Assembly (NCBI GenBank): GCA_029964075.1
Contig: CM057135.1
Span: 28,323,366-28,387,365, forward strand
Source: Patiria pectinifera
Lineage: Eukaryota > Echinodermata > Asteroidea > Valvatida > Asterinidae
Length of the DNA: 64,000 nucleotides
Direction of reading: 5' to 3'
How positions within the stretch are numbered: position 1 is the stretch's first letter; the number at the start of each line of letters is the position of its first letter. The notes beneath the pieces are model-generated. The model searched no databases. It was not told the DNA's origin and saw only the letters and a program-made list of their open reading frames with translations. Shown piece after piece: positions 20,301 through 32,500 of this stretch. The position numbers and the translations under genes are program-made.

Positions 20301-22416
20301 GACTTGGTCCTCCTTCAGAAAGGGCTGACTGCCCAAATGTACTTGTAAGTTGTGCATTTATTTTTTGCATCATCAAGGCTCATTTCTTAAAACTGCGGTA
20401 ATAGAAAGTGGTATATGATGGTAGCATCGTGCACAGTATTGAACATTTACAGGTACAAATACGCAGGGGAAAAAAATACATTAATCATAACCCCCTTGAG
20501 TGATTTACTAGGAACCTTCCTCACTCCTGCAAATTCCAACACCATATGGTAAACTCAACACCCAAACTGTTGGGACTCTGATTATGGTGGTACGCCTGTC
20601 CCCATGTAAGGCATAATCAGTTTATTAGTGCAGTACCCACTCCAACAGATTCCAACAAACTCTGGTTGTTGGGGTTTGACTGGATGGGGATTGTTAGGGT
20701 CAATGATTATGCCAAAAATGAATGAATGGCCCTGTTTACAGCAAGCAGCTCTAATAAACCAGAATGATCTGGTACACCGTACCCTGTGGAGACATGTGCA
20801 CAACAGGGAACAAAAGATTGTATACATCTCCACAGAGCAATTTCTATAGGTGAATACGTCTCCACAAGGTTATCACAAAATAGATATATGGATTTTATTT
20901 AAAAAGTAGAAATTTCCAAGGTGTGTTGATCGACGCAAATTGAAGTATTTTTATAAGGGATATTAAGTCCAAATTTCAGCCCAGGAAATTTATTCTGGTT
21001 AAAATAGGAGCATTTTGAAACTGCACTTTCAAACTTGAAAACTTTAGTACACGAGAACAAAGAAATGACTCCATAAGGATACAAATTCCAGTATGCGTGA
21101 ACACTCAAGTTTGTGTACAAAGATTGGCTCAGGTTTCCTAGCGCGTTTGTACATTACTCAAGTGAGCCATATGTATGCAAATGGTATAAACCAGCCCATT
21201 GAAACTGTATGATCTAATTTTTAAGCTCTGGCAGGATCTTATACATGTCACTTGGTGGTCAGTCGGGTGATCTGTCCTTGGGAAAATTGACCAAAAAGCC
21301 TCCTACGTTTCCAACAAAATAAATCTACCAAATTTTAATTTTTTAAAAAGGCAAACAAAATAAATTAAACACTTTACAAAAATATTTTGTAACAATTCGC
21401 AAAGATGTTAATAAAAAGTTTGTAAATAGAGGCAAAATATGTACAGTAATGTTAGTCATGTGGTATTTATCACAAATCGCTATAAATCTAGGTACAGATC
21501 GGAAGTATGGTGTTGCATATGAAAGGAGAACTCCCAAGCTACAGGCCAATGTGACTTTAGAGGTTGCTGTTCATATGGGTCTGTGTAAAACAGCGTAGAA
21601 AAAACTGCAAAACTTTCATGCAAGAAGGCCAGAGCTTATTGTGCACTCGCATGTGTTTTCTCATGTGGAATCCTGCTACCACACTTGTGTGCGAATGGGC
21701 CTTACTGTAATATTGACCATTCCATATTCCTCCATAAGCCCTTCGCAACCCTTTGGTTTGTGTACATATCTCACAGTGCTTGTGCCCAGGTTTGTCCAAG
21801 CTACCATGGTCTCCTGATCAAAACTTGTGATGCGAGTCTCTAACGAGTAAATATGCCCCATCGGGCTGGCGTTTAGTTACAGTGTTCTTGGCATGAAACT
21901 ACTGAGAATGTTTCTATTCCCCCTGGATGGGATGCCAGTCCATCGCAGGTTACTCCCCAGCTAATGCCGGTACCCATTTTATACTCCTGGATGGAGAGAG
22001 GCAAGTAAGGGTGAAGTGGCTTGCCCAAGGACACAACATGTGGCCAGCAGCTGGACTCGAACCACTGACCCTCTGATCATGAGTCACAAACCCTAACAAC
22101 TAAGCCACACTCCCTCTTTTTTTGTAAGCCAAATTATTTTAAGTAAACAGAAAGCACTAACCCTGTCTTACAGTTTGTATTTTTGTTATATTTCAGGTTC
22201 AGGAATCACGCGAGAGCTCTTGGCTGTAAGGTCAAAGTCACCATCGCTAAGGTCCCCAAGGTGACCAGGAAACGAGGCGTCCATGCAGTACTGGCGGCTC
22301 CAGAGGAACCCAAACCTCCAGCCGAAGATCAGATCACGGCTGAGCTCATTCTACCCAGCAAATTCACAAAACTACCCAGCAAATTCAAAAACCGAAAGCA
22401 AAAGTTTAAGCGATGA
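14385..22416 (+). CDS. POLR1E: DNA-directed RNA polymerase I subunit RPA49 (PAF53)
   Basis: Pol I-specific subunit that pairs with RPA34/CAST to aid rDNA transcription initiation and elongation in the nucleolus. Exons: 14,385-14,436, 15,073-15,194, 15,371-15,447, 15,569-15,719, 15,970-16,123, 16,880-16,963, 17,886-17,988, 18,597-18,739, 19,410-19,506, 20,222-20,344 and 22,197-22,416 (TGA stop). All introns are GT-AG, phases are continuous and the coding total is 1,326 nt (441 residues; human about 420). The N-terminal dimerisation part shows ANFTHGRLKV, VGQNYG and KYLVGVLDKKRGKMKVFDAQ. The linker has AFGSSRKQRALESR and the C-terminal tandem winged-helix part has LALLIDDFKTDLVLLQKGLT and FRNHARALGCKVKVTIAKVP. 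The C-terminus is basic, with a small internal duplication (LPSKFTK/LPSKFKN). Homology rests on ordered family motifs; no alignment was run. Confidence 0.95.
16440..16716 (-). repeat. tRNA-derived SINE, copy 1
   Basis: On the minus strand, a tRNA-like head near 16,716 has an A-box-like region and the B box GGGGTTCGAATCC. A conserved body follows (plus strand: GATGCCAGTCCATCG, CTAATGCCGGTACCCATTTA, CTTGCCCAAGGACACA). It matches 21,845-22,115 over about 270 bp. It lies in POLR1E intron 5. Confidence 0.75.
17012..17275. repeat. TTAACCCTAACTCCCTAG element fragment
   Basis: The left end TTAACCCTAACTCCCTAG matches 44,858. The stretch CTAGGAACC...CAACACCATATGG is shared with 20,486-20,720. The right end is degenerate. 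It lies in POLR1E intron 6. Confidence 0.45.
17290..17560 (+). repeat. Dispersed repeat pair, copy 1 (partner at 47,755-47,985)
   Basis: AGAGGGTCACTGCACACA, ACAGCACTGTGGAGAGC, TGCCTGCTTGCCC and GGATTTGAAGTGTTA recur in the same order and orientation in an OGT intron. No coding content or clear ends are visible. Confidence 0.65.
18228..18525 (-). repeat. tRNA-derived SINE, second subfamily
   Basis: On the minus strand the head reads GGTCTAGCGGTGGAGCAC (A-box region) and then TTGGTTCGAGCCCCGCC (B box). The body shares AATGCCGGTACCCATTTA and CTCAAGGGCACAAC with the other SINEs. It lies in POLR1E intron 7, ending 72 bp before exon 8. Confidence 0.7.
18803..19205. repeat. Minisatellite-ended element, copy 1
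   Basis: About 24 tandem 12-bp units (AGTCACAAGTCC and variants) run from 18,803 to 19,091. A roughly 75-bp core includes GCCTTTGTGAAAGCTCATTT, then units of the complementary type (GGACTTGTGAT) appear in inverted orientation. Long frames through it (Ser-Ser-His-Lys repeats) are artefacts of the 12-bp period. It lies in POLR1E intron 8, about 65 bp after the exon 8 donor. Confidence 0.85.
20486..20720. repeat. Degenerate relative of the 17,012 element
   Basis: TTTACTAGGAACC and CAACACCATATGG match 17,012-17,275, and TGTTGGGACTCTGATTATGG resembles its middle. It lies in POLR1E intron 10. Confidence 0.4.
20770..21120 (+). repeat. Dispersed repeat pair, copy 1 (partner at 24,378-24,700)
   Basis: GGTACACCGTACCCTGTGGA, GGGAACAAAAGATTGTATAC, GAATACGTCTCCACAAGG and TTTGAAACTGCACTTTCAAA recur in the same order at 24,378-24,700. 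It is possibly the end of a larger element. It has no coding capacity. Confidence 0.65.
21845..22115 (-). repeat. tRNA-derived SINE, copy 2
   Basis: This is the same family and orientation as 16,440-16,716. Its head on the minus strand is better preserved: GTGTGGCTTAGTTGTTAGGG, then GTGGTTCGAGTCC. It lies in POLR1E intron 10, about 80 bp before the last exon. Confidence 0.78.
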
Positions 22417-22550
22417 AGGGGAAGGTAATGTTTTTTTTGTGGTTTTTTTTTACTTCTTTTAACACCATACGTTATTGCCTTTTTGTAGCTTATTCAGGTA
22501 AACAAGGTGAAAGGATAAGTTGAACATTTCTGGATCTGTTAAGTAGGGAT

Positions 22551-23212
22551 GTAGTCGAGTCCATCAAACGTCCAGTCACAAGTCCTCACAAGTCCATCAC
22601 AAGTCTATCACAAGTCTATCACAAGTCCATCACAAGTCTATCACAAGTCCATCACAAGTCCAGTCACAAGTCCATCACAAGTCCATCACATGTCCATCAC
22701 AAGTCCATCACAAGTCCATCACAAGTCCAGTCACAAGTCCATCACAAGTCCATCACAAGTCCATCACATGTCCATCACAAGTCAATCACAAGTCTATCAC
22801 AAGTCCATCACAAGTCTATCACAAGTCCATCACAAGTCCATCAGAAGTCCAGTCACAAGTCCATCACAAGTCCATCATAAGTCCAGTCACAAGTCTGTCA
22901 CAAGTCCAGTCACGAGTAATAGTGAATGAAAAATAACAATTGAATGCCTTTGTCAAAGCTCATTTGAATAGCTTGTGAGTTGAATAGGCTTTATTCACGA
23001 GTCGGCCATATTAAATTGAAAACGAGGTAAAATCTTCAGTTTTGGAACTTGTGAATAGAAATGAAAGTAACGACATAAAGTTAATTACAATAGATACAAC
23101 AAAAATAAATATTCTGGCACCATCCCATTCAACAGTATACAATTTATAAAATGCATTTAGGGAACACGATATTGGGACTTGAGGACTTGTGATGGACTTA
23201 TGATGGACACGA
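22551..23212. repeat. Minisatellite-ended element, copy 2, with inverted termini
   Basis: The left end GTAGTCGAGTCCATC is the near reverse complement of the right end GATGGACACGACTAC. An array of 11-12 bp units (AAGTCCATCAC) fills 22,571-22,917. The shared core (ATGCCTTTGTCAAAGCTCAT) follows, then about 185 bp absent from copy 1, then GGACTTGTGATGG units. It begins 135 bp after the POLR1E stop codon and may lie in its 3' UTR; an AATAAA occurs at 23,104. Confidence 0.8.
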
Positions 23213-25835
23213 CTACGTCTCCGCTGCTAAGTACAGATTTTGCAATGTAAGAACTTATGAGTGGTCTTCAGCTGAAAAGTGCTTAGTTGTTGGAACATAA
23301 ATTTGTTAGGGGAAATATTCTGTTTTAGCAGCTCAGGCTAAACTCATTTGCAGTTGTGTTCTTGAGCAGGATGGTTTGCTGTAATGAACTTCTCTTCACA
23401 CAAAAGCAAATGTGGTAAATGTGGTTGATTTGTTTGTCATTTAGCTGTGTCCGCTCCAGAGAAAATCAAAATCTCTTAATTCTTTATCTTGACTAGAGTT
23501 AATAAGAATTGTAAGGCCTTTCACAGATTGAATTCAAGCATTTCTATTCCGAGTTGTCTTGAACTCTCTACTGCATAACAGAGATATAAACGTCTGTGCT
23601 AAATACAATTTAAATTTTTTACAGTGAACTTAAAGGCACATGCGAACATCAACCAGAAAAATAACCATCAAATTAATGAGAAAAACCTTGCTCAAAGTGA
23701 AGATAGGACTGGTAACCAATACCCTTTGAATTTACTTCTTGAAATGCTAGCATTCGAAAGAAAACAATCAGTAAAGCTGGTTTAATAAAAGTGGGCCTGT
23801 GGGCACATTTTTTTGCATGCACTGGCAATGGAATGCAGTTACGAGACCAACACAAATTGTGCATATAGTTTGTTTTCTTAAAATTTATAGCATCCACTGA
23901 GCTGAAACTTCAACAGGTTGGTTGTTAAAACACCCGTCTTTAGATTTTGAGCACCTTTGTTGCTTCAAATTAAATAAAAATGCTTAGAGACCAAATGATC
24001 TTATTTAACTTTAAGGTATCTGTCACTCTAGCCATCCTAAATCCTGTTAGATCCAGCTCCTGCATGGTGTGTCATGAATTTGGAGGATTTGGGGATTTTA
24101 CCAGCCCGGTGGGCATGACTTCACACATGGGTTTTCAGATTCTGTAGAAATATAAGAATGTGAGTGTTTACTGCACAGGATCGGATTGAGCAAGATTTAG
24201 GAAGCTGTCTCACAGAAGTGCCTGGAGAACGAGGTTAATGTAATTAAATAAGTTAGTAGGTTATGAGAATATATCTAATTTGCATTCTATGAATGTTGGG
24301 GTCCACGTTTTTTCCTGTCCCTGTTACATCTGACATCTGTGATTTTGTAATTCTGATGCACTCCTCAAGGGTGAGTATGTGTGATCTGATACACCGTGCC
24401 CTCTGGAGACATGCACACAAAAGGGAACAAAAGATTGTATACGTCTCGACGGGACAGTTTCTATAGATGAATACGTCTCCACAAGGTTTTTAGAAATAGA
24501 TATATGGATTTTACTCAACTAGGAATTTCTAAGGTGGAGGAGCTTTAGAAAAGGGATATTAAGTCCGAATTTCAGCCATGGAAATTAATTCTGGCTAAAA
24601 TAAGAGCATTTTGAAACTGCACTTTCAAACTTGAAAACTTTACTACACAAGAACAAAGCTATGTCTCCACAAGGATACAAATTTCAGTATATGTGAATAG
24701 CAAAATGCCTACACAACAAATAAAGCATATGAAGTCATTCTTAATGATACCTGAATGGCAAATTACAAAGTAGTAAAGGAAGCGGAGACAGGTAAAATGT
24801 CACACTTTGGAACCTAAATTAAAGAATGACCCATGTGTTATGTTCGCATCAATTGTTAAGGGCGAGGAAATATATATTTAAATGACATATTTTGTAAACT
24901 GTTAAAAAAAAAACTGGCCCCTTTTGTTCACAAATCAAAATTGGCTTGTGCTATGCAAGATTTACAAGATGTAATGGTAGAACCTAGGTTAATTTTCCTA
25001 CAGACCAGTAATCGTTGAAAAGGAAAACAGTACAACCTGAACGGAGAGTTGGAGTTTAATTTGTGGGCTGATTCCTTGGTTTTATATTACATGCCTTTTC
25101 CAGATATTTCATGAAAAATGGTGTCATAAAATAGGTCTGTACAAGATTTTACTTGGGTTCTGATATTTTGCTGGAGCATTTAGTGGGTCAAGCTATGATC
25201 TGTGGATTCGGGGAGATTTAAAGGTTGCGCTGAACTTTTGAAGCCAAAGTACTTTGTTAAAAACACAACAATATCACAGCACCCGCATTTGGTTGTAAGT
25301 TTTATTAGGTTAGTAAGATAGGATCTGCATAATGAATGTTAAAATAAAACTATTGTTACAAGGAACATTTTTTTTAAATTTGGTATTAAATAAAATACAG
25401 TTTTAGAAAGGCCTTATACAGAATTTACATAATTATGTAAAAACCATTCCTTGATTTAGTGCCTTTTTGGTCTTAAATATGTCAATGTCATTCATTCATT
25501 TCTGCGTTATTATCAGCAATTATTAGGCCAAGAGGACCATAAAATTACAGGATATTGAGAGAAACCAAGAAGTGCGCTGTGTGGATGCTTTTCTTGTTCT
25601 GAAAAAAAAATGCTGAAGTGGTAACAAAATTTACAAGCTATTTTTGACAATGGATATCATTTCTCTGAGGAGGGATACACAAGGATTTTACAAACGATTT
25701 ACATGTAAATTTATTTAAATGGAGATATTGCCACCAGATGTATATTCCGTTTACAGATTTCAGGATTTTGTTTTTCCATTTTTAACAATCGGGCATTGTT
25801 TTGTTTTTTAGACCCAGTCAAAAATTACGATTGTC
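23213..25835. other. Intergenic region downstream of POLR1E
   Basis: No gene is recognised on either strand. It contains the second copy of the 20,770 repeat at 24,378-24,700. The rest is AT-rich unique-looking sequence. POLR1E and the sialyltransferase converge on this interval. Confidence 0.6.
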
Positions 25836-26364
25836 TTAAAGGGAATGTACAACATTTGCTTTCGCTGCAGTTTTCAGAAATCAATGGATTTGGAGGATTA
25901 GTATGTTATAGCAGATATTGTTTAACTGACTTGTTTCACGTTTTGGGCTTGTAGATGCTGGAAAAACCAAGAAAACCAATCATGTTCTTGTAGTCTGGTT
26001 CCCTGACCCCACTTAAGATGAAACAGAGCAATTTATAGACTTTGGGGAATTGTAAGATCAAATAATCAGTCTAGCAGGCTTGTACCCCTTCACAGGTGTG
26101 TAATCAATTGCAAAGAAAATGCGGGATAAGAAAATATTACAAACTAGGAGCAGTTTTTGAGAAAAAAAAGCCACTTTTTTTCCCAACGCTGGTCGGCCGA
26201 CCAGCGTTGGAAAAATAAATTTTCCTTGAAAATGTCAGCACACAAGGAGCCACGATTTTACAGGATGCTTAAGACTGTCATTCCCTAACAATCCAGTAAG
26301 GTATTTCGTGATAATCTGATCATTTCGTTTTTTGATGTTTGCACATGTTGCATCTTCCCTTTAA
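25836..26364. repeat. TTAA/GGTCGGCCGACC MITE, copy 4 (full length)
   Basis: It has TTAAAGGGAATGTACAACAT at the left and GTTGCATCTTCCCTTTAA at the right, with a 28-bp perfect palindrome centred near 26,196 (CCAACGCTGGTCGG and its complement). It is about 530 bp and shares its interior (TAGTCTGGTTCCCTGACCCC) with the 3,661 copy. Confidence 0.78.
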
Positions 26365-28936
26365 ACAAAATTAACGGATTCAAGATCAAGAAAAATTGGA
26401 ATGTCGACTGCCATACGTAGTCGAGTGATTGTTCCATTCACCCGTGAAGCGAGTCATCATTCAGCCTTCCGTTGACTGACTCACCGAAAATGCCCTGTTA
26501 TGTCGGAGACGCATGTAACGTCAGGCGCTGCGCTGCTGAAAGGTGTGAAACGGAATTATCTAATCAAATTCCAGGCACGAGCGGCAGGAAGGCTGTTGTG
26601 TTGATATTGTCCCTGGGCTTTTTTTCTTGTCGTCGACCTCTGATTTAAGCTCAGGCAGTTGCTGCTGTAGTGCATTTTCTTGTGTTGGATAATTTGATTG
26701 TCATGAAATGAAACCCTTTTTTTTTTTTCAAACACATGTCTGTGAGTGCATTCATTAGATTTTTCTCACTGGAGCTGCACCCACAAATGTCAGTTTACCC
26801 GATCGAGTGAAACCAAAAGTTGCTTAAGGGGGCATGAAATGAATTTTGTGCAACTTTCTATTCAACTTAAATGTATAAAAACTATTTGACATCCCTTTTT
26901 GGTTTATGTTGTTGAAAAAAAGTGCACTTCTTTAAATTAAACATTTCAAAATAATTCCATGCTTTTCCAGACAACTGAGGGTGCTGTTGATGTGATGTGA
27001 TTTCAGGAAGACACTTGTTTAGTTGAAATTGTGAACCCAAAAATTTGCTCATTGAAAATATTTGTGAGAAAAGTTTGCTCATTGGCTTACTGCCGTGTAC
27101 TCGCCACAGAAAAGAAGATTCTCGACAGCAAAAAAAAACCAACAGTGAATTGACTGAAAATTGTACATGCTTGATGAAAGTAGGTACATGTGAGCCGAAA
27201 ATGTGTAGGGGTTGTATATGCTTTTTTACCATACAGTATTAAAAGCACTCTTTTGGGGGGGGGGTGAGGTTCAGGGAGCAAGCAAATAGGAACAGAACAG
27301 AAAGGATCTTCTTACGACTCAACATTTTTCATGTGCGTATTTTCCCTAAACAAGGCAAAAAGCCACTCCAGATACAGGGCTACAAGAGAAATAAATAGCA
27401 GAGTAGGTACTCAGGAAATACTGAAGGTAGGAATTAACATTCCTCTTTAAACAAGACAGATCATAGGTTGGAGGGAAACAAGCAATTCCAAAGAGATGGG
27501 GGAAAAAACTACTGGAATATCAACATACGAGAAGTACACGATTGCCACACAAACTTGCAGGGAATCGTTTCGATTTTCTCTGTTGCTTTATTTTGCACAT
27601 TGCTCAATATTATAAATAATCTTGCTTTCACTTTTTAAGTGAACATTTCAGATATTAATTTTACACATCTATATTTACATAGATTGGTATGCTCGACTGT
27701 TATACATGTATATGATTGTCATTACACACATAATATTGAAACTCGTTTTTGTAAACATTGCCAATATAAATCACAGAAATGAAAGTGTTTGGCACTGAAG
27801 CTATCATTACGGAAGTTTTGAGTCCATTCGGATTCATGGAGAAATTAACACACTTCAATAAGTAAAATGAAATCTGCAAATTTTAACCTTTGGATTTATT
27901 CCAAATAAAATGATAAGTCTGGAGCAGTTAATCATGTACAGCTCCGTGATGTAACTACTAAGTTCCATAGTTAGTCAGGGAAAAGCTAGTTTTAAGTGAG
28001 AGGTTAAAAATGGTCTAGAAATCTTTGCATTTATTATATATTATGATTATATATTTTGTCTGCTTTGCCGACACAGTGTTTAGTCCACTGTACTCGTGGA
28101 GCCTGCAACTTGGCCACAATGCAGCTAACTTTACAATTTGCTCGTGCAGCAAACTGTTAGACTTCTTGGCTTTGCAATTTGCAATTTGTCTTAATCAAGT
28201 ATGGTTTAAAAAAAAAGTTACTTATATGAACTAGACATCATGCATTTTGGTCATGTAATCGGCAATGCTGCACTGCGTCGGCCATTATCTTCCGAGACTG
28301 ACAAAGGGAATCTTCTCTAATGGATAAAAAGTACTGCTTAAAGTTGATAGCAATTAAAGCTAAATTTGTCAGTGTTCCATTGCCTACGGTATTGCAATTA
28401 TAGTCAATATTTATACACCGTCTTATCATTCATAACACGGCTTTCGGTTTATCTCTCACCTCCTTCCCAACACCTGATTCAATGGTGCCCCAGGGAAATG
28501 GCTACCGAGGATGGAATTCATGATTTTCTGTACGATATTGGCTGCTTATATTTGCTCTTTGCCGGGGAAAGCCCCTTGCAGACGCTCAAATGAATACCCA
28601 CGAGACGGACAGCTAGTATGAACAGCTCAATATTACTGAATGTGTAAACACCCACATCTTGCAAAACGGTGCTGTGTGGACATTGGAAGGGGTGGAACGT
28701 TTCTCTGGTCCCGTTGGGTTTACTAAAAGAGATTGCACTATGAATTAAAGTCTGGACGTGTCGTTCACCAAGCTGACAGAATACAGGTTGCTTGCATTTG
28801 ATTCATTTGCAACTATATTTCCTCATCTGTGAATGTGATGTGTTCTGTCAAAAACAGACTCTGGACAGCTGGTCCAAAAAGGTATTTTTTTACTAACATT
28901 TTTACAGAACTCTTGCCTTTAACAGTGACAGTTAAA
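26365..28936. other. Intergenic region, no gene recognised
   Basis: Short open frames on both strands lack splice sites, family motifs or coding-like composition. A G-tract occurs near 27,256. I see no bounded repeat or RNA gene. Confidence 0.55.
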
Positions 28937-29256
28937 TTAATCCTCCTGTGCAAACCTACATTCTATAATCAATGAAGTGACTGTTTTCAACAGTAAAGAG
29001 CTCCCAGCCTACGTAAAGCAGGATTGACTGGCTGTGACTGTTTATGTAACTTGATACAGCTGTGCTTTGACTGTAGGTGATTGATAAGACAGCTGTGCCT
29101 TCAGTTTCCTGCTTTTGTCTGTTGACTGAATTTGACTAGTCAGAGTGCTTGCTTAAAATATTATCTGACTGTTTGTGACTAGCCTGTGTAAAAGGCATGG
29201 CAGGGGAAGTGGGTGATTTTTACTGTCTGTGACTGTTCAAACAGTAGGAGGGTTAA
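28937..29256. repeat. TTAA-flanked MITE, 'AATCCTCCT' family, copy 2
   Basis: TTAATCCTCCTGTGCAAAC and GTTCAAACAGTAGGAGGGTTAA form the two ends. The interior (CAGGATTGACTGGCTGTGAC, GAATTTGACTAGTCAGAG) is the reverse complement of 5,852-6,196. Confidence 0.7.
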
Positions 29257-29588
29257 TGAAAACAGACTTCCCTTGGCAAAATTATGCTCATACAAAGTTT
29301 GTTATTTCACCAAGGTGTAAACAGAGAAATTACGCAGTCAGGTTTCAAGTTATGCATTTCTTGAACCGACACACCTCTTCAAAATCATTTTAAAAGTCCC
29401 TTCGGAGACAAAATTATCGTCAGAAACCTTTACAGTACTTTACCCTGTAGACATATAGGATCATTCACCTCCAAATTGAAAAAAAATTATGCCACATCTT
29501 AATTTTGGATGAATCCTTATTTCAAGATCAGCCTCAAAGTGTCTGGTTTTGACAGAACGCGTCACAAAATTGAAGACTAGATCTGCTG

Positions 29589-32500
29589 TTAGCTATTGCC
29601 GTCCCTCCTCATGAAAGGTGTATTGATGGGTTTATCCGCGGAGCGCCTTCTGTTGTCCAGATTCCATCCCGGATTGTGGAACGTGATGTTGTATTTCATG
29701 GCCCAGCGTTGGAAGATGGCTTTTTCGGTCAGGAACCGGTGTCCGCCCTTTTTGGTGTACTCGTTGGCTTTGTAGTGGTCGCACTCGCTGGGGCCCCACG
29801 ACGTCTGCCAGTAGTGGTAGCGGACTTGCTTGTGGCCATATTTTCTGGATAACAATAATAATGGTTACTTATATAGCGCTTTTATCTAACATCAAAGTGT
29901 TTTACATTATTATTCCCCTGATCATTGGGCCAATGAAACATTCCCAAGAAAATCTCAGCTTCCTGGAGAGTATACAGATCGATGCTACCATTTCAGCGCA
30001 AAGCAGTTACAATCAATCACAATAACCATCTCTGCCCTCACAGGTACCCATTTTACTCCTTGGTGGGAGATGCAATGAGTGACAAAGTGTCTTGCCCAAG
30101 GGCACACACACCACATGCAACCCCAGGCTGGACTTGAACCCACAACCCGCAGACTATGAGTTCAATGCTCTAGACCATGAGACCATGAAAAAAACCAAAT
30201 GGTTAAAAATGCTCTTTGTTAATCATTTGTGGATTTTTTTTTCACAGACATTGGAAAACCAGTGTAAATGGTGAAAAAGAAAGGATAACTTTGGTTATTT
30301 TTATCTTAACTGTACAATTTTGAAGATTTGTAAAATTTTGACGTCAGCAGTAATTTTTCAAAGCATTTTTCTTAGCCTTTGAGAAAGTTAGATTGAATGA
30401 AACAATAGTCCTTCTGACAAGACAACAGTTCTAACCAACTTACAAACAATGAAATAAACATTCAAAAAAATGCAGGACGATGTCGGGAAAAACTAGGGTG
30501 GGTGCGGCACCATCATTTTTGTTGTTAGATTTTGTTTTTGCATGATTTACAAGGTTGGGTAGGGTAATAGGAAACAGGATTTTTTTTGTTGGCCTTAGTG
30601 TTTGATAAACAAAGCTTCTGCATAAGACCATCCAATTGCTGAACGTGTTGATGAGAGAATGGAAGGTGTTAAAAGGCATCATCCCCCCAAGGAATCACTG
30701 TCAACCTCATCAACACTTCAATCAAACTAATTGAGTTTGCTGACGGGATTTCATCATTTAGTGCCAATTAGGTTGCACGCTTTGCAAAACCTCGTCAATA
30801 ATACAAGTGTGTAAGCGCCATTAATGCAGACATTAATTAGGTGACTCATCTAAAGGGGACATTTATTATTAATGATTGGACACGCGCTGTTTGACCATGC
30901 CTGTGTTTATTCCGTGCCTGGGTTTGGAAGCTGGCCGGTAATCAATCAGTCATGAGGTGATAATTACCAGATGGCCTCGTTAAGCAAACCTCTCTTTATT
31001 ATTGGTTCAGCGGATGTGGAAGAATGTTGTTTGGTTTACATATGTGAAAGAATGTTCCTATCGATACTGAAAACAGAGATGTCTGTATCTGTATCTGTAT
31101 ATTATAGTCGGTAAAGCCTCCCGGGGGAAACATCACACCAACTTAGAGAGAAGACAGAAGAGAAGACAGTTTTTTTTAGAGGTGGGGAGAAAGGAGAGAA
31201 AGAATTCTGGGGAAAACCCGGGTCACAGTGGTGGAAGGCGGGGAAAGTACCGCTACCCTAACCTGACTCCCCTATGTCTTATTATTAAGTTAGACCATTG
31301 GGGAGGGCAGTAAAAATGCCAACGTTTATCAGAGGTAAAATTGGGGGGAAATTGAAAAATCCACAAAAATAATCGAAAGAGGAATTGAGGGTCACTGGGG
31401 GCCCGAGGGTCGCCAAGCAATATAGGGTCTATGTTTGTATTTGTCTTAAGGCACCCGTTCAATCCGGCTCGTTAGTGTGACGTCAGTTCATTTTAAACCA
31501 CGCACACTGGCCATTAAGTAGCATTGGAAGTTGGAACCGGAAGCTAACGCAACTTGAGTGTTAGTATTAGTAATCAGTGGTGCGCGCCCGTGTTTGACAT
31601 TTTCACTAAACAACCGGATACCCATTTGTTTTGTTCTATATAAAGGTTCATAGGTAAAAACACCTTTGCGGTAACGCCATTATTGAGGGCTTCTGAGTGT
31701 TCAGTGATTCTCTTTTGCATAATTTTTTTATTGAAAAATAAATAAACTGTTCCGAACTGCTTACAGACTGGATTGAACTGAAATATACTGTAAGCCATCA
31801 GCCTCGGTCCAAAATTTTGGCCACCGGTATCAAATGAGGGGAATAATCGTCATAGCGATTTTTGGCAAGGTATACACCTCCAGAGTTGGAAAATATGTGA
31901 TAGCATTGCAGCGGTGGCAGCTTTTTGGGTGTTATCACCCTTTTTTCAAAATGTCCATCAAAATGCTTGTTACCACTCTAGGGGCGGTATACCTTGCGCA
32001 TGCGCACTATAATCATTTATGCCCTGATTTGATACTGGTCAAACCCCCAGGCTGATGGCCTACTAAATCAACAAATCAGAGGGCCTAATGATTGCTAGCA
32101 GGGTTTTTCTCAGAGGCAATTTTTAGTTGTTTGTTTGTTTGACGAAGCAACCATGTTTGCTCTCCCTCTCTGGGATTGTTGCTAATGCTTGTATTTAGTC
32201 TAGCTTTTGATATTTTTTTTTTGGATTTAATACCTGCAGTGGTCGTCAGGCACCATGCCATAGACGTGTATCTCCTCACACATGTCGATGGCTAGCATCA
32301 TGGTGAACCAGCCGGTGGATAGCCAGGAATTTGTCTTTGCCCTGTCAGATGAAAAATTAAAAAAACCCTTGATATTCTCATTATCATCCAGGATTGCCAA
32401 GATTAATATCGCAAGAAATACATCACATTTTTGTCCTTTGATCCTACAGATGCCTATGAATGCACAGCAGGAAAATATATGATTGAGGTTTTCCAGAAAT

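Noticed and set aside
22690..22929. 79-codon Ser/His/Gln-rich frame after POLR1E
   Set aside because: Also a minisatellite artefact; unit length varies between 11 and 12 bp and the frame is accidental.
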